Below are positions 1 through 5,896 of a stretch of 15,111 nucleotides of DNA, in pieces. How positions within the stretch are numbered: position 1 is the first letter of the stretch; the number at the start of each line of letters is the position of its first letter. The notes beneath the pieces are model-generated. The model saw only the letters and a list, made by a program, of their open reading frames with translations. It made no database searches and was not told the DNA's origin. The stretch is from NCBI GenBank assembly GCA_017745015.1, contig JAGIAF010000050.1, forward strand, positions 1-15,111, given 5' to 3'. The position numbers and the translations under genes were made by a program. Source of the DNA: Bdellovibrio sp. GTDB lineage: Bacteria > Bdellovibrionota > Bdellovibrionia > Bdellovibrionales > Bdellovibrionaceae.

Positions 1-224
1 GTGCGCAGACGGTGAGTAAAACCGGAAGTGGGTAAATACAAAATCACAACCCCAGGCAAGCTCGCCATTAAGCCCGCGGGGAGATTATCAAAGAACAATC
101 CGAACAACAGAGGTATCCCTACACAAAGGGCCGCTAAAACAGGGATGTGCCACAGACGTTCCGTCTTTTTGATTTGGAAAAAGAGAAGAAATTCTTCGCG
201 AAGTTGGTTACGAAAACGAGTCAT
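1..224 (-). CDS. FUSC-type inner-membrane protein, N-terminal fragment (runs off the left edge)
   Basis: Reading the minus strand from the ATG at 222-224 gives an open frame of 74 codons that leaves the window without a stop. After a basic and amphipathic start (MTRFRNQLREEF...) comes KTERLWHIPVLAALCVGIP and then a membrane span ending in GLFFDNL. A second hydrophobic stretch (LMASLPGVVILYLPTSG) follows. This 'W-h-P-VLAAL...G-P-LLFGLFFDN' pattern is typical of the first membrane helices of FUSC (fusaric acid resistance/YccS-like) proteins, which are inner-membrane aromatic-acid efflux or envelope proteins. The family call is by eye and rests on the N-terminus only. The start lies 62 bases past the stop of the dioxygenase gene on the same strand, so co-transcription is possible. 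The ribosome binding site GGGAG sits in the loop of a perfect 10-bp hairpin directly before the ATG. Confidence 0.6.
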   Translation of the reverse strand, partial: MTRFRNQLREEFLLFFQIKKTERLWHIPVLAALCVGIPLLFGLFFDNLPAGLMASLPGVVILYLPTSGFTHRLR

Positions 225-252
225 GCACTATCTTACTCCCGCAAGATAGTGC
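225..252 (-). promoter_or_regulatory. Perfect 10-bp inverted repeat enclosing the ribosome binding site of the FUSC-type gene
   Basis: GCACTATCTT (225-234) and AAGATAGTGC (243-252) are exact reverse complements around an 8-base loop. Read on the minus strand the loop is GCGGGAGT, which contains the only good Shine-Dalgarno sequence, and the 3' arm ends exactly at the ATG. In RNA this would be a stable hairpin placing the SD in the loop. In DNA it could equally be an operator for a dimeric repressor. There is no U-tract, so it is not a typical terminator. Confidence 0.6.
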
Positions 253-285
253 CTAACAATTTGCAATGCGACAACGTTAACCAGG

Positions 286-1116
286 TTAAGCTTTTACCTT
301 CAGAGCGAGTGTTGCAGCATAGCCGCCCGTTGAACTGTCGGTCGTGACCGTCAGCATTTCAGTTGAAGTGCCATCGCTGAAAATGCCGTCACTGCTATTG
401 TCCATCATTCCCGAAGTGCCTTTGTAACCGTAAGAAGTTTTTGCCGCGACGGTTTTGTTGATGCTCATCGGAAACGCGAACTGTGTGATCTTTACGGGAG
501 TCGCATCATCGAGATTTTTGTAGACCTCTGCATGAATGTGAATGGCGCGACCTGTGTACCATCCAGGATAGACCGTGGTAAAAGTCACCTCGCCGTTGGA
601 ATCTGTCTGCTGAATGCCGCGGAAGTAGGTTTCCGTGCGATCATGACTGCCGCCATTTGTTGAGCCGGTATAAGCGGAGTACTGACCTGTCGGTGTGCAG
701 TGCCAGATATAAATATAATAATTCGACAACGTCGCACAGCTGTTACGCACATTTTGCAAGGACAGGTTCAGAGTCAATGGAACGCCGGCGATGGATTCAG
801 CGATATCACGGCGAATGATCGGTGATCCTGTATAGACCATATCAAGTTTTGCAGAGCTTCCGTCGCCCGAAGAGTTGCTTCCGTCTGCGGGGTAGGGACC
901 ATTAGTTTCAGTGGCCATTTCCGCACAGCTTCCATCAGAGCTTGATCCTCCTGAATCGGAAGAGTCCGAGGAGTCGTCACTGCCTGAGCTTGCTGTTGTC
1001 GGAGAAAAACCGACGTTGTTGCAATTTGTGAGCATCACTGTGGCTCCAGCACCCAAGAGCGCGGCGAGCAATTGACGTCTTTGCATTCCGTTGAACTTTG
1101 GACCTTCTTGGCACAT
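286..1116 (-). CDS. Exported intradiol ring-cleavage dioxygenase homologue
   Basis: 276 aa. The family cleaves catechol-type rings between the two hydroxyls using non-haem Fe(III). The four iron ligands can be placed: Tyr146 in WHCTPTGQYS, Tyr187 in YPGWY, and His193 and His195 in the HIH motif. The upstream NGPYP signature is at 73-77. The N-terminus has twin arginines and a hydrophobic stretch (MQRRQLLAALLGAG) followed by LTNC at 29-32. This resembles a Tat signal or a lipobox, so the protein is exported and perhaps a lipoprotein. A Ser/Asp/Gly linker (about 43-63) separates this from the catalytic domain. The start at 1116 is preferred because GGAGG lies 7 bases upstream; Met11 has a weaker site. 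No catabolic-pathway genes are adjacent, so the natural substrate is unknown. Exported members of this family are usually annotated only as protocatechuate 3,4-dioxygenase beta-like. Confidence 0.85.
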   Translation of the reverse strand: MCQEGPKFNGMQRRQLLAALLGAGATVMLTNCNNVGFSPTTASSGSDDSSDSSDSGGSSSDGSCAEMATETNGPYPADGSNSSGDGSSAKLDMVYTGSPIIRRDIAESIAGVPLTLNLSLQNVRNSCATLSNYYIYIWHCTPTGQYSAYTGSTNGGSHDRTETYFRGIQQTDSNGEVTFTTVYPGWYTGRAIHIHAEVYKNLDDATPVKITQFAFPMSINKTVAAKTSYGYKGTSGMMDNSSDGIFSDGTSTEMLTVTTDSSTGGYAATLALKVKA

Positions 1117-1188
1117 AGGAATTCCTCCATCCTGTGGACTTCAGAATAACTATGGACTGTTGAGGAACCATGGAGAGATCTTAAAATG

Positions 1189-1217
1189 AAACGCCCCGAG
1201 GATCACTCAGGGCGTTT
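1189..1217 (-). terminator. Rho-independent-type terminator of the DUF3943 gene
   Basis: AAACGCCC (1189-1196) pairs with GGGCGTTT (1210-1217). After one mismatch, GAG/CTC pair around a 5-base loop. It lies 28 bases past the stop codon of the DUF3943 gene. On the minus strand it is followed by a T-rich stretch (GTTTCATTTT). It insulates that gene from the dioxygenase gene, so the latter's promoter should lie in 1117-1188, where I see no convincing -35/-10 pair. Confidence 0.75.
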
Positions 1218-1245
1218 TAAAGAGCTTAGGGTGTCGAATGTTAGT

Positions 1246-2358
1246 CTAGAACCTGAACTGAACTTCAAATCCATAGATAGGTGCGGCTTCCATGCCGTTC
1301 AGAGTTTTCGGTCGACGCATCACCCATTGCATAGAGGCATTTTGGATAACGTCAGATCCCATGGCATCGTTGATTTTATCAGCGATAGAACCCATCGGAT
1401 TCATCAGCAAGATTAAAGCAGAACCCAAGGCCTTTGAACCGAAAACTTCGCCGTTGTTCTGGCGGATTTTCATTTCAGTGCGATAGAACACTTCACCGAA
1501 AATAGAACCAAACACTGGAGTGAAGAACAAGTCTTGAATAGAGGGTTGTTCTGCAAACGCCTCAACACCGAACTCCCAGAAGAAAGTCGACATCAATACT
1601 GAATAGCCAAATGACTGCATCATACCCATGCCTGTGTGACGAGCCACTTGATAGTAAGCCGCGCCAGAGTAGGGATGGCCGATGAAGTTGATAGCCCAGC
1701 TGTCACTGTCCATATGGGGACCAGCCGAAACATTCTCGCGCCAGTTTTTACCCAAGTTTTTCATTTTGGATTTATCCCACTTCGACACACTCTCGGGCAT
1801 CATATAAAGAGCACCGGCTACACCGAGAGCCGCGATAGAAACGTTGCGAGTCGCTGTATAGATGTTCTTTTCTGTGGAAGTGATTTTAGAAGTGTCAATT
1901 TGACGACGCCATTCAACTTCATCCGTGTCATTCAAGATCATCACCGTAGCGATGGGCTTGTTCGCATCAGGCTTACAAAGATCAGCCACGTTGTTCAGTG
2001 ACTTTAATTGCTTAGCTTTTTTCAATTCGGACTGGATCGCTAAGCAGCTTTCTTGATCGCGAGTATCCACTGTGATGAGGTCACCGCGAAGCATACGCGT
2101 TCTTTGTTCGCCTTGAACTTTTTGGCGCGAAAGACGGTCGATATCTTTTTGTGTGTGGAGTTTTCCAAAAGGATTTTTAACTAGCTCCTCAAGAGGATCT
2201 ACGGGCGTGTTCCCAAACTGTTGGTACTGAACAGCTTGTTGATTCCAGTCGATCGGAGTTGTCGTTCCTTTAGTCGTCGTTCCAAAATTTACAGCCATCG
2301 CGGCCTGAAGTTGGAAGAGCGCAGTACCAAAAGCAATATATCGTAATAGAGGCTTCAT
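1246..2358 (-). CDS. DUF3943 family envelope protein (probable outer membrane)
   Basis: 370 aa with an N-terminal signal peptide (MKPLLRYIAF... ending AMA at 20-22), so it is exported. The segment at about 222-295 (AINFIGHPYSGAAYYQVAR, then FFWEFGVEAFAE, then DLFFTPVFGSIFGEVFYR) is the conserved core of DUF3943. That family is uncharacterised and generally predicted to be outer-membrane associated. The protein ends in ...FEVQFRF; a C-terminal Phe with alternating residues is the usual signature of outer-membrane barrels and fits that placement. Residues 30-160 are polar, contain Cys105 and Cys128, and match nothing I know. GGAAGG lies about 8 bases before the ATG, inside a hairpin loop. A terminator follows the gene, so it appears to be a single-gene unit. 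No enzymatic role can be assigned. Confidence 0.8.
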   Translation of the reverse strand: MKPLLRYIAFGTALFQLQAAMAVNFGTTTKGTTTPIDWNQQAVQYQQFGNTPVDPLEELVKNPFGKLHTQKDIDRLSRQKVQGEQRTRMLRGDLITVDTRDQESCLAIQSELKKAKQLKSLNNVADLCKPDANKPIATVMILNDTDEVEWRRQIDTSKITSTEKNIYTATRNVSIAALGVAGALYMMPESVSKWDKSKMKNLGKNWRENVSAGPHMDSDSWAINFIGHPYSGAAYYQVARHTGMGMMQSFGYSVLMSTFFWEFGVEAFAEQPSIQDLFFTPVFGSIFGEVFYRTEMKIRQNNGEVFGSKALGSALILLMNPMGSIADKINDAMGSDVIQNASMQWVMRRPKTLNGMEAAPIYGFEVQFRF

Positions 2359-2392
2359 AATCCGATCCTTCCGAGAGTCTTAATATCGGATT
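2359..2392 (-). promoter_or_regulatory. Inverted repeat around the ribosome binding site of the DUF3943 gene
   Basis: AATCCGAT (2359-2366) and ATCGGATT (2385-2392) are exact complements with an 18-base loop. On the minus strand the loop contains CTCGGAAGG, the Shine-Dalgarno sequence, and the 3' arm runs directly into the ATG. The remaining intergenic sequence up to 2554 shows no gene and no strong promoter hexamers that I can identify. Confidence 0.5.
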
Positions 2393-2554
2393 GCAGGATA
2401 GCAAGACTGGTACCTCAGGGGGCCAAAGAACTTTAAGGATTGCCAACTGATCTCTTAGACTGTGCTTAATGCGGGGATTTGGAGAGCTGAGGAGACCCAC
2501 TTTAGGCTTTGATAAGAATCCGTCAACATGGTTTTAACTTGTTGGTCGATCCTC

Positions 2555-2836
2555 TCACCTGTTGAAGCTTTCCTTGAAGCGTTTTGTAAGTGATTCTTTT
2601 GATGATTCGATGGCTGCGGCGAGAACCAGATTGAAAAGGGCTTCGGCGTTGCTGTTGTAGAGTCGAGCGAGCTGTCGAATATTTTGAACGGGAGGCGCAG
2701 AAATTCCGCGCTCCCAGTTGGAAATAAATTGTCCGGTAGAATATTTGAGTGCCTTCGCAACATCGTCCTGGGTGAGGCCGCTTTGTATGCGCAGTTGAAG
2801 GAGTTCTTGTTTTAATTTACCTCGCGCCGTCATCAT
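2555..2836 (-). CDS. XRE-family helix-turn-helix regulator
   Basis: 93 aa. Residues 8-62 form a Cro/C1-type HTH: LRIQSGLTQDDVAKAL, then the recognition region STGQFISNWERGISAPP, then IRQLARLY. WERG followed by P is typical of XRE proteins. The last 30 residues are a helical tail with alternating Ser/Lys/Glu. The gene begins immediately after the stop of the upstream 155-aa gene (TAA then ATGATG), so the two are translationally coupled and either of the tandem Met codons could be used. It probably acts as a DNA-binding repressor. The inverted repeats at 3334-3390, in front of its own operon, are the obvious candidate operator (inference). It resembles the 85-aa product at 4011-4268 in size and layout. 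Confidence 0.85.
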   Translation of the reverse strand: MMTARGKLKQELLQLRIQSGLTQDDVAKALKYSTGQFISNWERGISAPPVQNIRQLARLYNSNAEALFNLVLAAAIESSKESLTKRFKESFNR

Positions 2837-3304
2837 TTATTTTCCACGTGCTTGAAGTTTTTTGGCTTTGTATTTCTCAAAATCTCGGATCAGGCATTCA
2901 TGACCTTCGCTATCAGTGATTCTAAGAACCATATCGCGAATTTGCAGATAGGCCTGCTTTTGATATTTCAAAATCAACTCGGAAAACTCGTTCAATAGAT
3001 AGATGCGACGACTTTCTTCTGAAGCGATATCCACTGCGGGAGCAAGAATTTGCAGCACATTTTTCTCGGGTCGCTTTTGAATTTGAACGGCTTGGAGCTG
3101 TCTGGTGAAAACTACTTCGGCTCTCGTAATTAAAAACTTCCCAATGTGCGGAATCGAGGTCGAAGAGTCCTTGGTATAACGTTTGTGAATAAAGAAAAGC
3201 AAAGCGTCGAGCTGCTGGGCTGCTTTGTCTGGCGTCTCCACCAGAAAGTTATCGTCAGCCGGTGAGAGGGTCGTACGTATGGATGGCTTGTATTTTTTCC
3301 TCAT
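2837..3304 (-). CDS. Unrecognised 155-aa protein coupled to an XRE regulator
   Basis: Not recognised. The protein is soluble, basic at both ends (MRKKYKPSIR... and KYKAKKLQARGK) and predicted mostly helical in the second half, where LLNEFSELILKYQKQAYLQIRDMVLRI (about 103-129) looks amphipathic. There is no signal peptide or membrane span. The start at 3304 is supported by GAGGAG just upstream. It is the first gene of a two-gene unit with the XRE regulator, whose ATG follows its stop without any gap. A partner-then-HTH order can indicate a toxin-antitoxin or modulator-repressor pair, but no toxin fold (RelE/HigB, HipA, Fic, PIN) is recognisable, so I do not assign one. Confidence 0.6.
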   Translation of the reverse strand: MRKKYKPSIRTTLSPADDNFLVETPDKAAQQLDALLFFIHKRYTKDSSTSIPHIGKFLITRAEVVFTRQLQAVQIQKRPEKNVLQILAPAVDIASEESRRIYLLNEFSELILKYQKQAYLQIRDMVLRITDSEGHECLIRDFEKYKAKKLQARGK

Positions 3305-3333
3305 AAACTCCTCGAATACTCAATATAAAATAG

Positions 3334-3390
3334 TTGACCTAATATGAATAAAAGGTCAATAAAATTATCCAGAAGTTCGAATTTGGATAA
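3334..3390. promoter_or_regulatory. Two tandem 26-bp inverted repeats between divergent genes (candidate operators)
   Basis: TTGACCT (3334-3340) pairs with AGGTCAA (3353-3359). Five bases later TTATCCA (3365-3371) pairs with TGGATAA (3384-3390). Both have exact 7-bp arms and a 12-base spacer, and their centres are 31 bp apart, close to three helical turns. They lie between the divergent 155-aa/XRE operon and the HTH gene at 3457. The first is 30 bases before the 155-aa start codon, where a promoter must be. This is the expected position for operators of the locally encoded regulators. Confidence 0.6.
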
Positions 3391-3456
3391 GGTTGTCCAG
3401 GATTCTATGAGGTAAACTAAGGAGTATTAGACAAGAGCAAGAGGCTGTGTAATCTA

Positions 3457-3879
3457 TTGAGTGTGGGTGAATCAAAAAAAACTGACAGAGATCTTGAGAA
3501 TATTGCGACTTTGGCACGTGAGACGTTCCAAAGTCTTCTAAAGTCTCGCGTTGAAGATAAAAAAGATATCGATCAACTTGCGAAGGTGTTGGGGAAAACT
3601 CCAAGTCTCGTGAAGAAGATGCTTTATAAAGGCGAAGGGGGTCTTGATGTTTGGATCAAGGCGCTTGCATATCTGTATGGCTTCAATGAAAAGAGTTTTC
3701 TATCGCTTCAAGACGACTTGCGGGTGAAGAAGCCGGTAGCCAAGTCGGATAAAGTTTGGTTTTCGATTAAGAGCGAAATGGGGGCTTCTGAAGAGGACGC
3801 ACGCTATTTGGCAGAGATCGCCAAAGAATCTTATCGAATCAAAAAAGAACTTGAAGGCCTCAAGCACAAAGGCAAATAG
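3457..3879 (+). CDS. Small HTH-like DNA-binding protein (140 aa)
   Basis: Residues about 35-76 look like an XRE/lambda-repressor-like HTH: DKKDIDQLAKVLGKTPSLVKK then MLYKG and VWIKALAYLYGF. A Lys/Glu-rich helical C-terminus follows (EEDARYLAEIAKESYRIKKELEGL). The start is uncertain. The frame opens after a stop at 3418-3420 and the only candidates are TTG at 3457 and GTG at 3463. The best Shine-Dalgarno (AAGGAG at 3419-3424) is too far away, while AGAGG at 3440-3444 is 12 bases from the TTG. Codons 6-9 contain an A8 run. The gene diverges from the 155-aa/XRE operon and is followed at once by a strong nested hairpin. A regulatory role is inferred; no specific family was recognised. Confidence 0.65.
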   Translation: MSVGESKKTDRDLENIATLARETFQSLLKSRVEDKKDIDQLAKVLGKTPSLVKKMLYKGEGGLDVWIKALAYLYGFNEKSFLSLQDDLRVKKPVAKSDKVWFSIKSEMGASEEDARYLAEIAKESYRIKKELEGLKHKGK

Positions 3880-3927
3880 TTGCGTCGATGTCCGGCTCCC
3901 GGACGGAGCTCGGACAGAATCACGCAA
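3880..3927 (+). terminator. Nested hairpin directly after the HTH gene (probable terminator)
   Basis: The outer arms TTGCGT (3880-3885) and ACGCAA (3922-3927) begin at the base after the stop codon. Inside, TGTCCG/CGGACA (3889-3894, 3911-3916) and GCTCC/GGAGC (3895-3899, 3905-3909) form an 11-bp GC-rich stem with a single bulged T and a 5-base loop. The stem is followed by ATTTCTCG, a weak U-tract, so termination is likely but the element is larger than an ordinary terminator. Confidence 0.6.
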
Positions 3928-3942
3928 TTTCTCGACTAATAC

Positions 3943-3962
3943 TTACACATAATTTACACATA
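3943..3962 (+). repeat. Direct repeat TTACACATA at 11-bp period upstream of an XRE gene
   Basis: TTACACATA occurs at 3943-3951 and again at 3954-3962, giving a period of 11 bp (about one helical turn). It lies about 50 bases before the GTG start of the XRE gene at 4011, in the zone where its promoter must be. Two sites on the same DNA face suit a regulator dimer bound head to tail. Confidence 0.45.
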
Positions 3963-4010
3963 GTCTCTTGGGTGTTGCTTTGAAATCGAAGGCGCCTAAG
4001 GGAGGTATCA

Positions 4011-4268
4011 GTGCACAAAGTAAGAGTGCTTATCGCTTGTGATGTAGCAGAGTGGCTTCATGGGCGAAGAAACAATGTTCGCATGACGGTGGGTGAAGCG
4101 GCAAGGCGCTCACAGATTCCGGTCGAGTTCATTGTTCAATGGGAAGCAGGAATGCCTATCCCGGTACCTGAGCTCATTATCTTGATGAAGATCTACCAAG
4201 TTCCCGGCGTTGTCGTCAGTGCTTACCTGACGAGTCTTCAGAGAAAATTTCTAGGTGATGATTTTTAG
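4011..4268 (+). CDS. Short XRE-family helix-turn-helix regulator (GTG start)
   Basis: 85 aa. The HTH occupies about residues 12-64: VAEWLHGRRNNVRMTVGEAA, the recognition helix PVEFIVQWEAGMPIP, then LIILMKIYQVPG. The WEAGMPIPVPEL segment matches the WERGISAPPVQNI segment of the XRE protein at 2555-2836, and both have short tails, so they may be distant paralogues. The GTG at 4011 is chosen because GGGAGG lies 5 bases before it, one of the best ribosome sites in the window. The gene is monocistronic: a strong bidirectional hairpin follows the stop. The target is unknown. Confidence 0.8.
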   Translation: MHKVRVLIACDVAEWLHGRRNNVRMTVGEAARRSQIPVEFIVQWEAGMPIPVPELIILMKIYQVPGVVVSAYLTSLQRKFLGDDF

Positions 4269-4270
4269 AA

Positions 4271-4299
4271 CAAAGCCCAAGCGTTCAACTTGGGCTTTG
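4271..4299. terminator. Bidirectional terminator between XRE gene and gapN-like gene
   Basis: CAAAGCCCAAG (4271-4281) and CTTGGGCTTTG (4289-4299) form a perfect 11-bp stem with a 7-base loop. It sits between the convergent XRE (+) and aldehyde dehydrogenase (-) stop codons. The A/T-rich stem ends supply partial U-tracts in both directions. Confidence 0.8.
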
Positions 4300-4302
4300 A
4301 AA

Positions 4303-5874
4303 TTACAGAACAACATTCGTTGATAGAAAGCGAGACGTATCGGCATGAAGAACGTCTTGAATCACCTTGCGGCCGTTGGGATCTTGTTTCGCTGCAACCA
4401 TACAGCGGATGCTAAACGCACGAAGGGCATCGTAAACACTCAAAGTTCCTTCCGCGGAATTTTTACGCCCCGTGAATGGGTACACATCAGGGCCGCGCTG
4501 GCACTGGCTGTTGATATTGATACGGCACACTTGATTGCTGAGGTGATCAATCATAGTCCCCATGTCCTGAGGATTTTCCCCAAAGAGACTGGCTTGATTT
4601 CCGTAAGGGGAATTGATGACGTAGTCTTCGACCTCACGTAAATCATCGAACTCGCGGATGGGAACCACGGGACCAAATTGTTCTTCAATGGCCACGCGAG
4701 AATCCAAAGTCACTTTGCTTAAAACAGCCGGGAAGAACAAATTGCCCTTCACTTTGCCACCGCGCTCTGGATTTTCCAGTACGGCACCTTTGGCGACGGC
4801 ATCATCAATCAAGGCTTTTAAATATTTCGGTTTCTCGGGATCTGGCAGAGGAGTGATATTCACGCCAGGCTCCCAAGGCATTCCCGCAACGAGGCTGTCG
4901 ATTTTCTTAACCAATAACTTCGTAAACTCTGCGGCGATCTTTTTATGGACGAAAATCATTTTCAAAGCGGTGCAACGTTGGCCATTAAAAGACAAGGCGC
5001 CACGAACGCATTCGCTGGCAGCGATTTCCAAATTAGCGTCGGCCAGAACTATCGCGGGATTTTTAGCTTCAAGACTTAAAACACTGCGCAGGCGAGAGGG
5101 CTGAGGATGGGCGATTTTAATTTGGTTGGCCACACGGCTGGTGCCGATGAACGCTAAGACGTCAATTTTTCCACTCTGAATAGCAGGGCCGATGATTTCA
5201 CGACCTTTGCCGTTGACGATATTTACTACGCCCGGAGGGAAGGCTTCACAGAAGGCCTCTAAAAGAGGTTCCCACAAAAGCTGACCAAAGCGTGCGATTT
5301 TTACGACGACGGAGTTTCCCATGATCAATGCAGGAATCAAGGTCGTGAATGTTTCATTTAAAGGATAGTTGAATGGGCCCATACACAAAGTCACTCCCAG
5401 TGGCGTGCGACGGATTTGCGCCATCACGCCCCCAGAAAATTGAAAGCGGCTGGATTCACGGTCAAGATTTTTGACTTCGTTGATAGTGTCATCGATGTAT
5501 TGAATGGTTCGATCGAATTCGTTTTGAGCATCTGCCCACGTTTTACCGATTTCCCACATAAGTAAGCGGCACACCAACTCGCGCTGCGTGATCATCTTGT
5601 CGCGGAAAGTTTGCACGGCACGAACGCGATCTTCCATGCGAGCCGTCGGCCAATCGCCAAGGCCTTTATTCCAAGATTTGGCAGCCGACTCGACAGCTTC
5701 CATTAAGACAACTAAGCTCACATGAGGAGTGGTTCCAATGATTTTTGCTTGGTCTTTGTCGCAAGTGGAATGAACGGGCTGACTTTCAAAACCGGAATCA
5801 CGAAGGGTTCCGTTGATTAAAACACGACCGTTGATAAGGGGGATTTCAGGGAAGCTGGGAAGATTATAGCTCAT
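4303..5874 (-). CDS. gapN: GapN-like NADP-dependent glyceraldehyde-3-phosphate dehydrogenase (ALDH superfamily)
   Basis: 523 aa, full length for an aldehyde dehydrogenase. GapN irreversibly oxidises glyceraldehyde-3-phosphate to 3-phosphoglycerate and makes NADPH in the cytoplasm. Visible motifs: the oxyanion Asn169 in GPFNYP; Lys192 in NSVVVK for NADP(H) binding; the nucleophile Cys301 in FNGQRCTALK; and the cofactor-ribose Glu398 in EEQFGP. NSQCQRGPD and PFTGRKNS (457-473) follow the QRGPD/PF-G-KNS pattern of GapN enzymes. The ELGGK box, which carries the general-base Glu, reads LSLEAKN (266-272): Ser is at the usual Glu position, and the Glu is two residues later. The ATG at 5874 has GGAG 7 bases upstream. 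The extra N-terminal approximately 60 residues are longer than in the shortest homologues. The gene is divergent from the sensor kinase. The substrate is inferred from overall resemblance; another phosphorylated or semialdehyde substrate is possible. Confidence 0.75.
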   Translation of the reverse strand: MSYNLPSFPEIPLINGRVLINGTLRDSGFESQPVHSTCDKDQAKIIGTTPHVSLVVLMEAVESAAKSWNKGLGDWPTARMEDRVRAVQTFRDKMITQRELVCRLLMWEIGKTWADAQNEFDRTIQYIDDTINEVKNLDRESSRFQFSGGVMAQIRRTPLGVTLCMGPFNYPLNETFTTLIPALIMGNSVVVKIARFGQLLWEPLLEAFCEAFPPGVVNIVNGKGREIIGPAIQSGKIDVLAFIGTSRVANQIKIAHPQPSRLRSVLSLEAKNPAIVLADANLEIAASECVRGALSFNGQRCTALKMIFVHKKIAAEFTKLLVKKIDSLVAGMPWEPGVNITPLPDPEKPKYLKALIDDAVAKGAVLENPERGGKVKGNLFFPAVLSKVTLDSRVAIEEQFGPVVPIREFDDLREVEDYVINSPYGNQASLFGENPQDMGTMIDHLSNQVCRININSQCQRGPDVYPFTGRKNSAEGTLSVYDALRAFSIRCMVAAKQDPNGRKVIQDVLHADTSRFLSTNVVL

Positions 5875-5896
5875 GGCAACACTCCGTTAAAGAAGT

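Noticed and set aside
225..252. Treating the hairpin as terminator of the dioxygenase gene.
   Set aside because: It has no U-tract and contains the next gene's ribosome site in its loop, so a control role is more likely.
2455..2763. A 102-codon minus-strand open frame overlapping the XRE gene.
   Set aside because: It reads the XRE gene in another frame, has no domain resemblance and no ribosome site; the XRE frame is clearly the coding one.
2837..3304. Calling the 155-aa gene a toxin because it is coupled to an XRE gene.
   Set aside because: No toxin fold or catalytic motif is visible; gene order alone is not enough.
4345..5104. Long plus-strand open frames (98 and 148 codons) opposite the GapN-like gene.
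   Set aside because: They are antisense shadows of a well-supported aldehyde dehydrogenase, with no independent start signals or domains.
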